A stretch of DNA of 64,000 nt, taken from positions 183,966 through 247,965 of the forward strand of contig NZ_LNYE01000029.1 of NCBI RefSeq assembly GCF_001467695.1. Reading direction: 5' to 3'. This document shows positions 8,771 to 17,162 of the stretch, in pieces. The DNA comes from Legionella gratiana (lineage in GTDB: Bacteria > Pseudomonadota > Gammaproteobacteria > Legionellales > Legionellaceae). The notes beneath the pieces are model-generated. The model did no database searches. It saw nothing but the letters and a program-made list of their open reading frames with translations, and was not told where the DNA came from. The position numbers and the translations under genes are program-made. Within the stretch, counting starts at the first letter, position 1, and each line of letters begins with the position of its first letter.

Positions 8771-9242
8771 CGAAGGAATTCGTTACGCTTATATCTTCCA
8801 GATTACGCAGGGTTTCATTCAGACTACAGCGTTCTCTTCAGTTAACGTAAGCTTCGGATAAAGAATTTATTGAGATCCAGAGCATCCCGCTTAAACCGTT
8901 CAGGCTGAGGAGGCATTTATGCCATCTTGCAGTCGTAGCACAGAATATGAAAATTCGTGCGAAGGCTTCGAATCAGTGATGTGCTTCTTCAGTCCGAACA
9001 GGTCGATGTAAAACTACGTTCTTATACGAAACTCATGTTAAGTTAACTATTTGGATGGGTACTTACCCTTTTGTTGAAACTAAGGGCAACCTACTGAGCT
9101 ATTACCACAAGTGGAGGATGATACGGATAGTCAGCTTAATAGCTTCTTGCTCGGAAAACGCAATTACAACAGGTGTTTTATCGTGTAGATAAGCAATGTA
9201 TTTACATGATTTAAATCAATCTATGTACCGCCAACATGTTAT
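8771..9242. other. Gene-free, palindrome-rich intergenic region
   Basis: About 470 nt with no supported gene. It holds a cluster of short palindromes: GGCATTTATGCC inside CTGAGGAGGCATTTATGCC (about 8910-8928), CGAAGGCTTCG (8960-8970), a GTTAACGTAAGCTTCGGATAA segment near 8838-8858 that is also found in variant form near 36604-36626, and GTTAAGTTAAC near 9036. These look like degenerate dispersed repeats piled up between the small gene and the 3' end of the phosphate transporter gene. No tRNA-like fold was recognised. Confidence 0.5.
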
Positions 9243-10496
9243 TTACCCCAAAAATGCATGCAATAATTTATAAGCTAAGATAGTTAAAATGGATGCTGCG
9301 GGTAAGGTCAATATCCAAGACATAAAAATATTACGAATGACAATCAAATTTAAGGCACCAATACCTCGTGCTAATCCTACGCCAAGAACAGCCCCAACTA
9401 AAGTTTGTGTTGCTGAAACTGGAATACCAGTACTTGTTGCGACTACAACGGTTGTTGCTGCAGATAGAGTGGCGGCAAATGCGCGACTGGGGGTAAGTGC
9501 TGTGATGGCACTGCCTACTGTTTCAATCACTTTTCTTCCATACATGAGTAGTCCAGTTACTACACCCACACATCCTAATAATATAATCCAAGCAGGGTAA
9601 TTATTGGCATCAAAAACTTGAGGTGAACTCATCACTAGGCTATAGATTATTGAGAGTGGTCCAACGGCGAGTGCAACATCATTTGAACCATGAGCAAAAG
9701 CCATAGCACAGGCAGTCATTGCCATAAGCACAGCAAAATATTTTTCCACTTGTATGAAACGCTCTCTACGCCTTATTCGATGATGTTCGGGAATTCGTTT
9801 GATAATGATCATGCCCACAAAGGTAATGATGATGCTCGTAGCTAAGGTAACTGCTAGATTTTGTTTAAAATTAAGGTGAATGTTAAAGTGATTCAGACCT
9901 TTAAATACGGTAATGAACGACAAAATAGAGCCAATAAGAAAAAGATAAATGGGTATATATAACTTAGCTTTAGTGAGTGGGTTGCTTTTAACAAAAATAG
10001 TTTGCTGAATACTGGTAAATAATATGTAAGCAGTAATTCCTGAAATCATTGGCGAAGTAACCCAGCTTATGGCAATACGACTCACTTGGTTCCAATGAAT
10101 TGCATGAGGCCCTAATACTACAGTACCAAAACCCACCATTGAGCCTACTAAGGCATTAGTGATAGAAACAGGTACTCCAAGATAGCTTGCGAGATTCATC
10201 CAGATAGTACAGGCTAATAAAACGCCAAGCATGCCTTCAATAAGGATTAGTGGTTGTCCGGATAATTGGCTGGAATTTATAATTCCATCGCGCATCGTTT
10301 CTGTAACACCTGTCCCTCCCAGAAAAGCACCGGCAAATTCAAAAATTATAGCGATCAACATAGCCTGTCTGACAGTGACAGCTTTAGAGCCCATAGTAGT
10401 ACTCATGACATTAGCTAAGTCATTAGCACCAACTCCCCAAGTCATTAGAAAACATAAAACGACTGCTGTAAGAAGATATATGATTGAATAATCCAT
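9243..10496 (-). CDS. pitA: Pit family inorganic phosphate transporter
   Basis: Low-affinity cation-coupled phosphate permease of the inner membrane. The 417-aa product has about ten hydrophobic segments and the duplicated Pit signatures: GANDLANVMSTTMGS near residue 23 and AFAHGSNDVALAVGP near residue 266. The length is normal for the PiT family. It begins 9 nt after the PhoU-like gene at 10506-11177, without a clear ribosome site of its own, suggesting translational coupling. That pairing of a DUF47 protein with Pit is common and suggests a regulatory or assembly role for the partner. Confidence 0.93.
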   Translation of the reverse strand: MDYSIIYLLTAVVLCFLMTWGVGANDLANVMSTTMGSKAVTVRQAMLIAIIFEFAGAFLGGTGVTETMRDGIINSSQLSGQPLILIEGMLGVLLACTIWMNLASYLGVPVSITNALVGSMVGFGTVVLGPHAIHWNQVSRIAISWVTSPMISGITAYILFTSIQQTIFVKSNPLTKAKLYIPIYLFLIGSILSFITVFKGLNHFNIHLNFKQNLAVTLATSIIITFVGMIIIKRIPEHHRIRRRERFIQVEKYFAVLMAMTACAMAFAHGSNDVALAVGPLSIIYSLVMSSPQVFDANNYPAWIILLGCVGVVTGLLMYGRKVIETVGSAITALTPSRAFAATLSAATTVVVATSTGIPVSATQTLVGAVLGVGLARGIGALNLIVIRNIFMSWILTLPAASILTILAYKLLHAFLG

Positions 10497-10505
10497 AGAA
10501 TTTGA

Positions 10506-11177
10506 CTACCGGGCTATTAAAATTTGGAGGCGACTACCTACATGTTGGGCATCATCAGCTAAATCATCAATCCACTGGACCAATTTGTATAGAAATATTG
10601 TATCAATGGCCGATAAATCTTTTTCGATTTCAAAAATGCGATGTCTTAGTTCCGCAAGTCGTGTATCGCTATCATGCTCAATCTCATAGAGCTTTAAAAT
10701 CATTTCTTCAACAATTTTAACCTCAGAACCTCTGAAACCTGTTTCTAACAATTCATCTAACTCATTAATTGCCTTGCATGCTTGTTTGGATGCATCAAGG
10801 CAGCGGTTTAGAAAAGGCATAAATGCTGGAACTAAAGATTCAGGGATAGTCATTTGTCTGCTGGTGATTAATATGGCGATGTCTTCTGCTTTATTGGCAA
10901 TAAGATCTTGAGCACTGAGTAGTTCAAGCAGATCAGTACGTGATACAGGGAGGAAAAGTCCTGTAGGTAAATGAAGACGTAAATCACGCTTAATTAAATC
11001 CGCTTCTTTTTCCAGGGAAAGTATTTTGTCTTTAATTTTATTCGCGGTTGTCCAATCCTTTTTTAAAATGGCTTCAAAAAAAGGGTAGAGTTGTTTCGCG
11101 CATTGATGCACTTTACGCATGTGTTGTTCTATAGGCCTTATCGGCGAGGGACCAAACATATTAAATATGCTGCTCAT
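10506..11177 (-). CDS. PhoU-like DUF47 (TIGR00153) protein, Pit accessory
   Basis: A cytoplasmic, mostly helical 223-aa protein of the DUF47 family, which is related to PhoU and usually encoded next to Pit transporters. The N-terminus MSSIFNMFGPSPIRPIEQHM is the standard family start; therefore I use ATG 11177 rather than the longer open frame that reaches 11219. Features include the E/D-rich metal-binding helices (EKEADLIKRDLR, and EIEHDSDTRLAELR near the C-terminus). Role: probably modulates Pit activity or phosphate signalling, inferred from the family and from the 9-nt spacing to the transporter gene. Confidence 0.88.
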   Translation of the reverse strand: MSSIFNMFGPSPIRPIEQHMRKVHQCAKQLYPFFEAILKKDWTTANKIKDKILSLEKEADLIKRDLRLHLPTGLFLPVSRTDLLELLSAQDLIANKAEDIAILITSRQMTIPESLVPAFMPFLNRCLDASKQACKAINELDELLETGFRGSEVKIVEEMILKLYEIEHDSDTRLAELRHRIFEIEKDLSAIDTIFLYKLVQWIDDLADDAQHVGSRLQILIAR

Positions 11178-11395
11178 GGTATTGAGTCTCTTAAGCAAAT
11201 TTTTGTGAAGTATACCCAAACTTTTTCAGGAACAAAACTGTTGAACTTAAGTTCAAAGATTTTTTTTCGCAACAGGCAATATTTTTTGTGCGAAGTTCAC
11301 TTTTTAAAAATCATGAATTAAAAACAATCAAATCTGTTTATAGTATATACTTAAAATAAGAGACATAGAACTAAAATTACTTTTCGGGAGGGTTC

Positions 11396-11959
11396 ATGGC
11401 AATTATAAGCTCTTTAGCCAATCACTTGCTGATCGCTATGCCTTCTCTTAATGATCCTAATTTTGAAAGAACAGTGATCTATATTTGTGAACATCATGAA
11501 CAAGGTTCTGTGGGTTTAATTATTAATCGGCCTATGCAATTTCCTTTGGCTATAGTTTTTGAACAGTTACATATTGAATCGGTACGTTCCGAACAAAGTC
11601 GTTTACCGTTAATGTTTGGCGGTCCAGTTCAGCCTGAGAGAGGATTTGTTATTCATAAGCAGTTAGGCACATGGCGATCTAGTCTATTTCTGCAAGAAGA
11701 GGTGACGGTAACGACATCAAATGATATCATTCGTGCTATTGCAGAAGACAAGGGGCCCAAAGAAGTTTTAATCACCTTAGGCTATGCTGGATGGGTAGAA
11801 CATCAATTAGAAAAAGAAATTCTAGAGAACACTTGGTTGGTTTGCCCTTATCGTTCAGAGATTCTGTATGAAATACCCTTTGAAGATCGTTGGGATTATG
11901 CAGGCTCAACTTTAGGAGTCAAAATGAGTCAACTTAGTTCAAATATTGGCCATGCCTAG
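11396..11959 (+). CDS. yqgE: YqgE/AlgH family protein (DUF179)
   Basis: A 187-aa cytoplasmic protein of the UPF0301 family, recognised by LLIAMPSLNDPNFERTVIYI at the start, EHHEQGSVGLIINRP, FGGPVQPERGFV and LGYAGWVEHQLEKEI. Its biochemical role is unclear; Pseudomonas AlgH is the namesake. It overlaps the next gene ruvX by 8 nt and follows a GGGAGG ribosome site (about 11385-11390). The yqgE-ruvX-pyrB order resembles that of Pseudomonas, where pyrR also occurs between ruvX and pyrB; pyrR is missing here. Confidence 0.93.
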   Translation: MAIISSLANHLLIAMPSLNDPNFERTVIYICEHHEQGSVGLIINRPMQFPLAIVFEQLHIESVRSEQSRLPLMFGGPVQPERGFVIHKQLGTWRSSLFLQEEVTVTTSNDIIRAIAEDKGPKEVLITLGYAGWVEHQLEKEILENTWLVCPYRSEILYEIPFEDRWDYAGSTLGVKMSQLSSNIGHA

Positions 11960-12371
11960 TTCTGTTTATTTAGGTTTTGATTTTGGTTATAAACGTATTG
12001 GAGTGGCAGTAGGTCAGCAGCTTACATGCAGCGCTTCACCTTTAGCAACGCTTAGTGCTCGTTCCGGTGTTCCTGATTGGAATGCTGTTGCCAAAGTTAT
12101 TGCTCAGTGGACACCTCGAGCGTTAATTGTTGGTATTCCAACATGTATAGATGGCAGTGAGCTATACACTACTACACCAGCTCGTCGATTTGCTCAAGAA
12201 TTACATAAGCGTTTTGTTCTACCAGTTCATTTGGTTGACGAACGACTCTCAACGATTGCGGCCAGAGAGCAATTGTTTGCACAGGGAGGATATCGTAAAA
12301 TCAAACAATCTGAGGTGGATAGTGTAGCGGCTTGTGTTATACTTGAGCAATGGCTACAACATCCGGAATAA
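11952..12371 (+). CDS. ruvX: Putative pre-16S rRNA nuclease RuvX (YqgF)
   Basis: RNase H-fold nuclease implicated in maturation of the 16S rRNA 5' end. The 139-aa product has the family motifs DFGYKRIGVA (catalytic Asp, residues 9-18), LIVGIPTCIDGSE, and VDERLST with the second acidic site, followed by the C-terminal Asp in EVDSVAA. The start is ATG 11952, overlapping the yqgE stop; an in-frame TTG at 11946 is less likely. Downstream lies a palindromic element, then pyrB. Confidence 0.93.
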   Translation: MPSSVYLGFDFGYKRIGVAVGQQLTCSASPLATLSARSGVPDWNAVAKVIAQWTPRALIVGIPTCIDGSELYTTTPARRFAQELHKRFVLPVHLVDERLSTIAAREQLFAQGGYRKIKQSEVDSVAACVILEQWLQHPE

Positions 12372-12380
12372 CTTTCTAGG

Positions 12381-12456
12381 TGCATCCTAGTAAGATTAGA
12401 CGCAGTGAGAATTGAAGGCGATTACGCTCGTTAAATCTTGTGATAATGCATCCTAA
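12381..12456. repeat. Short repeat element in the ruvX-pyrB gap
   Basis: TGCATCCTA occurs as a direct repeat at 12381-12389 and 12447-12455. The halves inside (TAAGATT and AAATCTT) are inverted, so the unit is an imperfect palindrome with short direct ends. It resembles the longer element at 2097-2217 in its left half. It ends 19 nt before the pyrB start and might affect pyrB expression, but there is no T-run or leader peptide that would mark a classical attenuator. Confidence 0.4.
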
Positions 12457-12474
12457 AGAATCGATTAGGGTTTT

Positions 12475-13365
12475 ATGAATCATTTCCTAGAAATTAGTCA
12501 ACTGTCACGACAACAAATTGAATCTATTCTGCAACGTTCGATTTATTTTAAGCAAAATAATAATTATCCATGCTATAACACAAATACTGTTGCTCATTTG
12601 TTTTATGAAAACAGCACTCGAACTCGAGTGAGTTTTGAGTTAGCTGCGCATCGTTTATCGATGCCTGTTGTTAACTTGAATCTACAAAACTCTTCTGAGA
12701 CTAAAGGGGAAGTGATTGAAGATACAGTACGCACTCTTGCAGCGATGGGAATTCAATTTTTTGTGATTCGTCATGAGCAAGAAGGATTACCACAAAGTTT
12801 GGCTGATAAAATTGGTGATTTTATTCACATAATCAATGCAGGTGATGGTACACATGCACATCCAAGCCAGGCTTTGCTTGATATGATGACGATTATTGAG
12901 CGCAAACCGCGATTAGAACAATTAAAGATAGCCATTTTAGGAAATATTAAGCATTCTCGAGTAGCAAACTCATTTCAATGTATTTGTGCACAATTAGGTG
13001 TGGGTGAACTTGTTTTAGTTGCACCTGAGCTTTGGCAACCACGCACATTGCATTATGGTCGAGTGACCCAGAGTATACGTGATGGTTTAACTGATGCAGA
13101 TGTAGTGATTTGTTTACGTGTACAACGTGAACGTTTATTGGAGTCGGAGCATTTAGATTTAGATTCTTTTAGACGTGATTTTGCTTTAACAAAAGACCGA
13201 TTGGAGTATGCAAAACCTGATGTGATGGTGATGCATCCTGGCCCAATGAATCGTGGCATCGAAATAGACTGCGACGTAGCTGATGGTGTAAACTCCTTTA
13301 TTTTGCAACAAGTTACTAATGGCGTGTTCGTACGTATGGCGATTTTTGATGCTTTGACTTCATAG
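12475..13365 (+). CDS. pyrB: Aspartate carbamoyltransferase catalytic chain
   Basis: Catalyses condensation of carbamoyl phosphate with aspartate, the second step of pyrimidine synthesis. The 296-aa product carries the carbamoyl phosphate loop FYENSTRTRVSFE (about residues 43-55), the DGTHAHPSQALLD motif (about 123-135) and the C-terminal HPGPMNRGIEI. The length is slightly short for PyrB (usually 305-335 aa) but no motif is missing. Neither pyrI nor the pyrC-like subunit found beside pyrB in Pseudomonas is present; the next gene is an unrelated membrane glycosyltransferase. Confidence 0.96.
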   Translation: MNHFLEISQLSRQQIESILQRSIYFKQNNNYPCYNTNTVAHLFYENSTRTRVSFELAAHRLSMPVVNLNLQNSSETKGEVIEDTVRTLAAMGIQFFVIRHEQEGLPQSLADKIGDFIHIINAGDGTHAHPSQALLDMMTIIERKPRLEQLKIAILGNIKHSRVANSFQCICAQLGVGELVLVAPELWQPRTLHYGRVTQSIRDGLTDADVVICLRVQRERLLESEHLDLDSFRRDFALTKDRLEYAKPDVMVMHPGPMNRGIEIDCDVADGVNSFILQQVTNGVFVRMAIFDALTS

Positions 13366-13384
13366 TTTAATCAGGAAGATATGG

Positions 13385-14695
13385 ATGATGAGCTCTCGTT
13401 ATCAGCGAATCTGTTTTAGTACGGCTTTGTTCAGTATTTATTGTGTATTGCTTTATTTTATTTTAACGCATCATCAAAAATTAGATTTTTCCTCTTTTTA
13501 TTCAACAGTCCATGCATTATTGCAAGGAGAGAATCCTTATAAAAATTTAACTGCTTCTTATTTACCTACAAACAATCAATTATCCGCTAACTTAAATCCA
13601 CCTATAGTCTTGTGGCTTTTTAATCCATTGGGTTATCTTAGTTATTCTAATGCCTTATTAGTTTGGTCTGTTCTTTCTTTGATTCTGGGGTTTCTAGGCG
13701 CTGTTATTGTTTTTCGTTATGCTTTTTCTGCTGCGTTTCTACAAAAAAATTATTTGAATGTATCTCTGCTTTACTTTGCATTTTTTGCCACTCTAATGAA
13801 TGTTACTACCCTGCAATTAGGTACTTTATTATTTTTTTTAATTATGGTGGGTTATTATTTTTATCTGCATCATAGCGACTATCTTGCTGGAGTTTTCTGG
13901 GGCATGATTATTGCAATAAAACTCTTTCCGGCATTGTTATTTTTTTATGCTTTAAAACAAAAGCGATTTAAGGTATTAGGTGTGATGCTTATTACTCTAG
14001 TCATCGCATGGTTAATTCCTATGTGGGTTTATGGTGGAACAATTTATAAGCAATATTATGCGATGATGTCTGGGGTATTTTGGTATGGGGATGGTTGGAA
14101 TGCTTCCATCTATGGTTTTATTTGTCGTTTATTTCATTGTTATGGTACGGAAAAGCATTTATTGCTGATCGACGTGCTTTATCTGAGTTGTTTTTGTATC
14201 TTAATTATTTGGTACTTGAAAACACTTGGTCCCAACGAACATGCTCCAGTAAATCATCAACCTTTTTGCCTAACTCTAGCAATAATGTTGTTTTTAAGTC
14301 CATTAGGTTGGGTTTATTATTTTCCTTTATTAGTTTTGCCCCTTATTTTAACTTGGTTTGTTGCTTTGCATGATAAAGATACTAAAATGATGTTCCTTTG
14401 GCTTTTATGTTTTTTTCTTATTAATTTCCCTATGGATTATGTAAAAACGCAAGATATGCCTAATTTCTGGGGGCGAATGAGTTTTTTTTCGAGCTATTTT
14501 TATGGTTTATTACTTTTAATTTATCTTTTAGGAAAAAGAAAAAAAATCTATGGAAATAATGAATTCCAAGTGAATGAGTCAAAGAATCAGTTTATGCCAG
14601 TAATTATCATTATCTTGGCTTTTGGATTGTCTATCCCCACGATTTGTTTTGTGATGCGTTTATTAAAAATGGATGTATATTTAGTGACGGGTTAA
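13385..14695 (+). CDS. Membrane glycosyltransferase-like protein (GT87/DUF2029 type)
   Basis: A 436-aa polytopic membrane protein with about ten hydrophobic segments. The N-terminal part has an extracytoplasmic loop with DFSSFYSTVHALLQGENPY, followed by LNPPIVLWLFNPLGYL. The pattern D-F..Y....L..G.NPY with a later NPP matches the GT87 (DUF2029) family, which transfers mannose or similar sugars from polyprenyl phosphate donors. AGGA lies 8 nt upstream of ATG 13385. It follows pyrB by 19 nt and may be read from the same transcript, but a link to pyrimidine synthesis is not evident. The acceptor is unknown. Confidence 0.7.
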   Translation: MMSSRYQRICFSTALFSIYCVLLYFILTHHQKLDFSSFYSTVHALLQGENPYKNLTASYLPTNNQLSANLNPPIVLWLFNPLGYLSYSNALLVWSVLSLILGFLGAVIVFRYAFSAAFLQKNYLNVSLLYFAFFATLMNVTTLQLGTLLFFLIMVGYYFYLHHSDYLAGVFWGMIIAIKLFPALLFFYALKQKRFKVLGVMLITLVIAWLIPMWVYGGTIYKQYYAMMSGVFWYGDGWNASIYGFICRLFHCYGTEKHLLLIDVLYLSCFCILIIWYLKTLGPNEHAPVNHQPFCLTLAIMLFLSPLGWVYYFPLLVLPLILTWFVALHDKDTKMMFLWLLCFFLINFPMDYVKTQDMPNFWGRMSFFSSYFYGLLLLIYLLGKRKKIYGNNEFQVNESKNQFMPVIIIILAFGLSIPTICFVMRLLKMDVYLVTG

Positions 14696-14776
14696 AGAGC
14701 TACTATTTCACTGAATCTCAATAATAAATCACTTCTGAGTTGGTTGCTTATCCCGATCTTTAACTATGTAAATGAT

Positions 14777-14819
14777 CCTAGATTCGGCATTCGTAGTAAA
14801 TTCAACTGTCGAATTTAGG
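14777..14819. terminator. Hairpin between convergent GT87-like gene and comM
   Basis: CCTAGATTCG (14777-14786) pairs with CGAATTTAGG (14810-14819) with one mismatch. The right arm lies inside the end of comM. Its CTGTCGAATTTAGGATT strand recurs as CTGCCGAATTTAGAATT near 5371-5387 downstream of the M13 peptidase gene, so it may be a repeat used as a terminator. There is no T-run. Confidence 0.35.
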
Positions 14820-16313
14820 ATTATGTTTAAAAGATACGGCTTGTTGTAAATGGTGGAGACAAACCTGAGGGCTGTCTTCTATATCTGCTATTGTTCGTGC
14901 TACTTTGAGTAAACGATGATATCCTCGTGCAGACAGTTTAAGTCGAATCATAGATTGGCTTATGAAATTTTGTTCCTGGGAGCCTATTCTACAGATTTCT
15001 TCACATTCTCGTGCATTTAAAAGGGCATTAAGACAATTTTGTCGTTCTAATTGTATTGTTCTTGCTTTGATTACTTTTTCTCTAATTAAATCACTTTGCT
15101 TATATGGATTGTTGTTCGGAGCAATTAACTCTTCTTGGGACAGCGCTTGCACAGAAATATGCATGTCAATCCGATCCAATAGAGGTGCTGAAATTTTAGC
15201 ATGATAACGCTTAATGCGATCTGGGTTACATAAGCAATTCGCTTGAGGATTACCCCATTGCCCACATGGACAAGGATTCATTGCTGCTATGAGCTGGAAT
15301 TTCGCTGGAAATTCTGTTTGTACAGCAGCCCGTGAAATACATATTGATCCTGATTCTAGAGGTTGTCTCAAGGTTTCTAGAACTTGTCTATTGAATTCCG
15401 GTAATTCATCTAGAAATAAGACTCCTTGATGAGCTAAAGAAATTTCTCCTGGCTTGGGTGGATTTCCTCCACCAACTAGGGATACGGTTGAGGCAGTATG
15501 ATGAGGAGCACGAAAAGGAGGTGAACGCCATTCACGAAAATCAGGTAATTTACCACGTAACGAATTGATAGCCACACATTCAAGTGCTTCTGTTTCTGAT
15601 AATTGCGGCAATAAAGTAATAAATCGTTTTGCTAACATAGTCTTACCACTTCCAGGAGCACCACTGAGTAGAATGTTATGTCCACCACAAGCAGCGATTT
15701 CCAGTGCTTTTTTTGCATGAAATTGTCCTTTAATATCAGACCAATCGAAAGTGTACTGTGTGGAGCAAGACTCTGGTTTCGGAGGTAGGGAACACAAGGA
15801 AGTTTTTTGACAAAGGTAGCTGCAAATTTCGCGCAAGTTATTTGCACTATAGATGTTTTGATATCCGGTTAATGAGGCTTCATGGGCATTAGCACTGGCA
15901 ATGACGAGTAAATTTTTGTCTTTATGTGCAGCAAGGATCGCAGGAATAATGGAAGAAATGCCTCTAAGTTCACCATTTAAGGCAAGTTCAGCAATAAATT
16001 CATGGTTACTTAATTGGTTTTGGGGAATTTGATGGGAAGCAGCCAGAATGCCAAGGGCTATAGGTAAATCGAAACCACTTCCCGTTTTAGGTAAATCCGC
16101 AGGTCCAAGATTCACTGTGATTTTACGGCAAGGGAATTCGAATTGACTATTAACGATTGCAGATCGGACTCTATCCTTACTTTCTTTTACTGCAGTTTCA
16201 GCGAGTCCCACTATAGTAAAGCCAGGCAAGCCATTTGACAAATGGACTTCTACAGATACAGGGTGTGCTCGCATACCAATGGTGCTACGCGCTTTAGTAA
16301 ATGCAAGATTCAT
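14802..16313 (-). CDS. comM: ComM/YifB family AAA+ ATPase (Mg-chelatase-like)
   Basis: Hexameric AAA+ helicase-like protein; in Vibrio and Haemophilus ComM promotes branch migration during natural transformation. The 503-aa product has the N-terminal Lon-like ChlI fold (MNLAFTKARSTIGMRAHPVSVEVHLSNG), then Walker A GAPGSGKTMLAKR (about residue 220), Walker B VLFLDELPEF (about 300), and the C-terminal Mg_chelatase domain with ISAPLLDRIDMHI. It has the full family length. Legionella is naturally competent, so the role fits. It lies on the same strand as ubiK, 117 nt downstream of it. Confidence 0.95.
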   Translation of the reverse strand: MNLAFTKARSTIGMRAHPVSVEVHLSNGLPGFTIVGLAETAVKESKDRVRSAIVNSQFEFPCRKITVNLGPADLPKTGSGFDLPIALGILAASHQIPQNQLSNHEFIAELALNGELRGISSIIPAILAAHKDKNLLVIASANAHEASLTGYQNIYSANNLREICSYLCQKTSLCSLPPKPESCSTQYTFDWSDIKGQFHAKKALEIAACGGHNILLSGAPGSGKTMLAKRFITLLPQLSETEALECVAINSLRGKLPDFREWRSPPFRAPHHTASTVSLVGGGNPPKPGEISLAHQGVLFLDELPEFNRQVLETLRQPLESGSICISRAAVQTEFPAKFQLIAAMNPCPCGQWGNPQANCLCNPDRIKRYHAKISAPLLDRIDMHISVQALSQEELIAPNNNPYKQSDLIREKVIKARTIQLERQNCLNALLNARECEEICRIGSQEQNFISQSMIRLKLSARGYHRLLKVARTIADIEDSPQVCLHHLQQAVSFKHNPKFDS

Positions 16314-16373
16314 TGCTTATTTCCTATTTATGTTGGACAAATTAACCGACAAAATTTCCTGTTGTCGTTGTAA

Positions 16374-16436
16374 TGTAACGTTCGTTTAGCGAATACAAGA
16401 CATTTCCACGCCTTGTATGTCGAACTTACGTTATTT
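16374..16436. repeat. Degenerate member of the GTTCGA hairpin family
   Basis: CGTTCGTTTAGCGAATACAAG (about 16379-16399) and CTTGTATGTCGAAC (about 16414-16427) form an imperfect stem, followed by the family tail TTACGTTA. It sits between ubiK and comM (both minus strand), overlapping the end of the ubiK 3' flank. It matches the pattern seen at 37091-37130, where CGTTTAGCGACAT also opens the left arm. Confidence 0.5.
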
Positions 16437-16688
16437 TTTTTCTTTATTGAGTTGAGTTATTAAAATATCCACTTGCTTTTGTAGCTGCTCTACTTTATCT
16501 CGTGTTCGTGCTAGGACTTTAGTTTGCACATCAAATTCTTCGCGGGTAATCAGGTCCATATGAGCAAATGCAGATTGTAAAACTTCTTTAAATTTTTGTT
16601 GAATGTCTTTTTCAATATTTTGTAGACTGGAAGGAAGAGCGGCAAAGAGTTTTTTTGCTAAGTCATCAAATTGTTTGGGGTCGAACAT
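16431..16688 (-). CDS. ubiK: Ubiquinone biosynthesis accessory factor UbiK (YqiC/BMFP)
   Basis: An 85-aa protein that is mostly a C-terminal coiled coil. It belongs to the BMFP family (YqiC), which binds UbiJ and helps the Ubi complex work on hydrophobic intermediates. MFDPKQFDDLAKKLFAALP opens the amphipathic N-terminal helix; REEFDVQTKVLARTRDKVEQL is the conserved coiled-coil segment. I use ATG 16688: an open frame continues upstream to 17024, but that extension is antisense to glnK and lacks family similarity. Divergent from glnK with a 100-nt shared promoter region. Confidence 0.9.
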   Translation of the reverse strand: MFDPKQFDDLAKKLFAALPSSLQNIEKDIQQKFKEVLQSAFAHMDLITREEFDVQTKVLARTRDKVEQLQKQVDILITQLNKEKK

Positions 16689-16788
16689 GATTACTCCATC
16701 GTTTTTTGCAAAGAGTCTAACAAAAGTATAATACCTTGTCTCTCTTAAAATCGAGGTTTTTTGACGGTATATCACAGCGGAATATATT

Positions 16789-17130
16789 ATGAAAATGATT
16801 ATGGCAATAATTAAGCCTTTTAAACTCGATGATGTCCATGAAGCTTTAATGGAAATCGGTGTGCCGGGAATAACTATTTCTGAAACCCGAGGATTTGGGA
16901 GGCAAAAAGGGCACACAGAGTTATATCGAGGAGCAGAATATGTTGTTGATTTTCTGCCTAAGATAAAAATTGAATTGGCTTTACCCGATAATATGGTGGA
17001 GGCCGCAATCGAAGCCATTTGCAAGTCTGCTTATACGGGTAAGATTGGTGATGGAAAAATCTTTGTTTATGAGTTGCAACAGGTAGTGCGTGTGCGCACT
17101 GGGGAAATAAATGCGGATGCTTTAACCTAA
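16789..17130 (+). CDS. glnK: P-II family nitrogen regulator (GlnK/GlnB)
   Basis: Trimeric signalling protein that senses 2-oxoglutarate and ATP/ADP and is usually uridylylated on Tyr51. The 113-aa product has the T-loop GRQKGHTELYRGAEY with the modifiable tyrosine, and the C-terminal TGKIGDGKIFV (about residues 83-93) of the nucleotide site. GlnK usually partners the ammonium channel AmtB, but no amtB gene follows: the next gene is ygfA on the other strand. In Pseudomonas, as I recall, glnK-amtB lies between yqiC and comM, so amtB seems to have been lost from this locus. An 8-bp hairpin overlaps the stop codon. Confidence 0.94.
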   Translation: MKMIMAIIKPFKLDDVHEALMEIGVPGITISETRGFGRQKGHTELYRGAEYVVDFLPKIKIELALPDNMVEAAIEAICKSAYTGKIGDGKIFVYELQQVVRVRTGEINADALT

Positions 17131-17153
17131 GGTCAGTTGTCAACAGACCTTAG
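17127..17153. terminator. Hairpin overlapping the glnK stop codon
   Basis: Perfect 8-bp arms CTAAGGTC (17127-17134) and GACCTTAG (17146-17153) enclose an 11-nt loop. It lies between the convergent glnK and ygfA genes and begins within the last codons of glnK. An A-rich tract (AAAAAA) follows on the plus strand, which reads as a T-run ahead of the stem on the minus strand. It therefore does not fit a classical intrinsic terminator exactly. Confidence 0.5.
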
Positions 17154-17162
17154 AAAAAAGGA

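Noticed and set aside
9289..10491. Plus-strand frames opposite the Pit transporter gene
   Set aside because: Antisense to a conserved membrane protein gene; no family features.
12381..12474. pyrB attenuator
   Set aside because: No leader peptide with pyrimidine-type codon run and no stem followed by T-run; the symmetry is better explained as a repeat element.
16689..17024. Long N-terminal extension of the ubiK frame
   Set aside because: The extension is antisense to glnK, and family similarity begins at MFDPKQ (ATG 16688).
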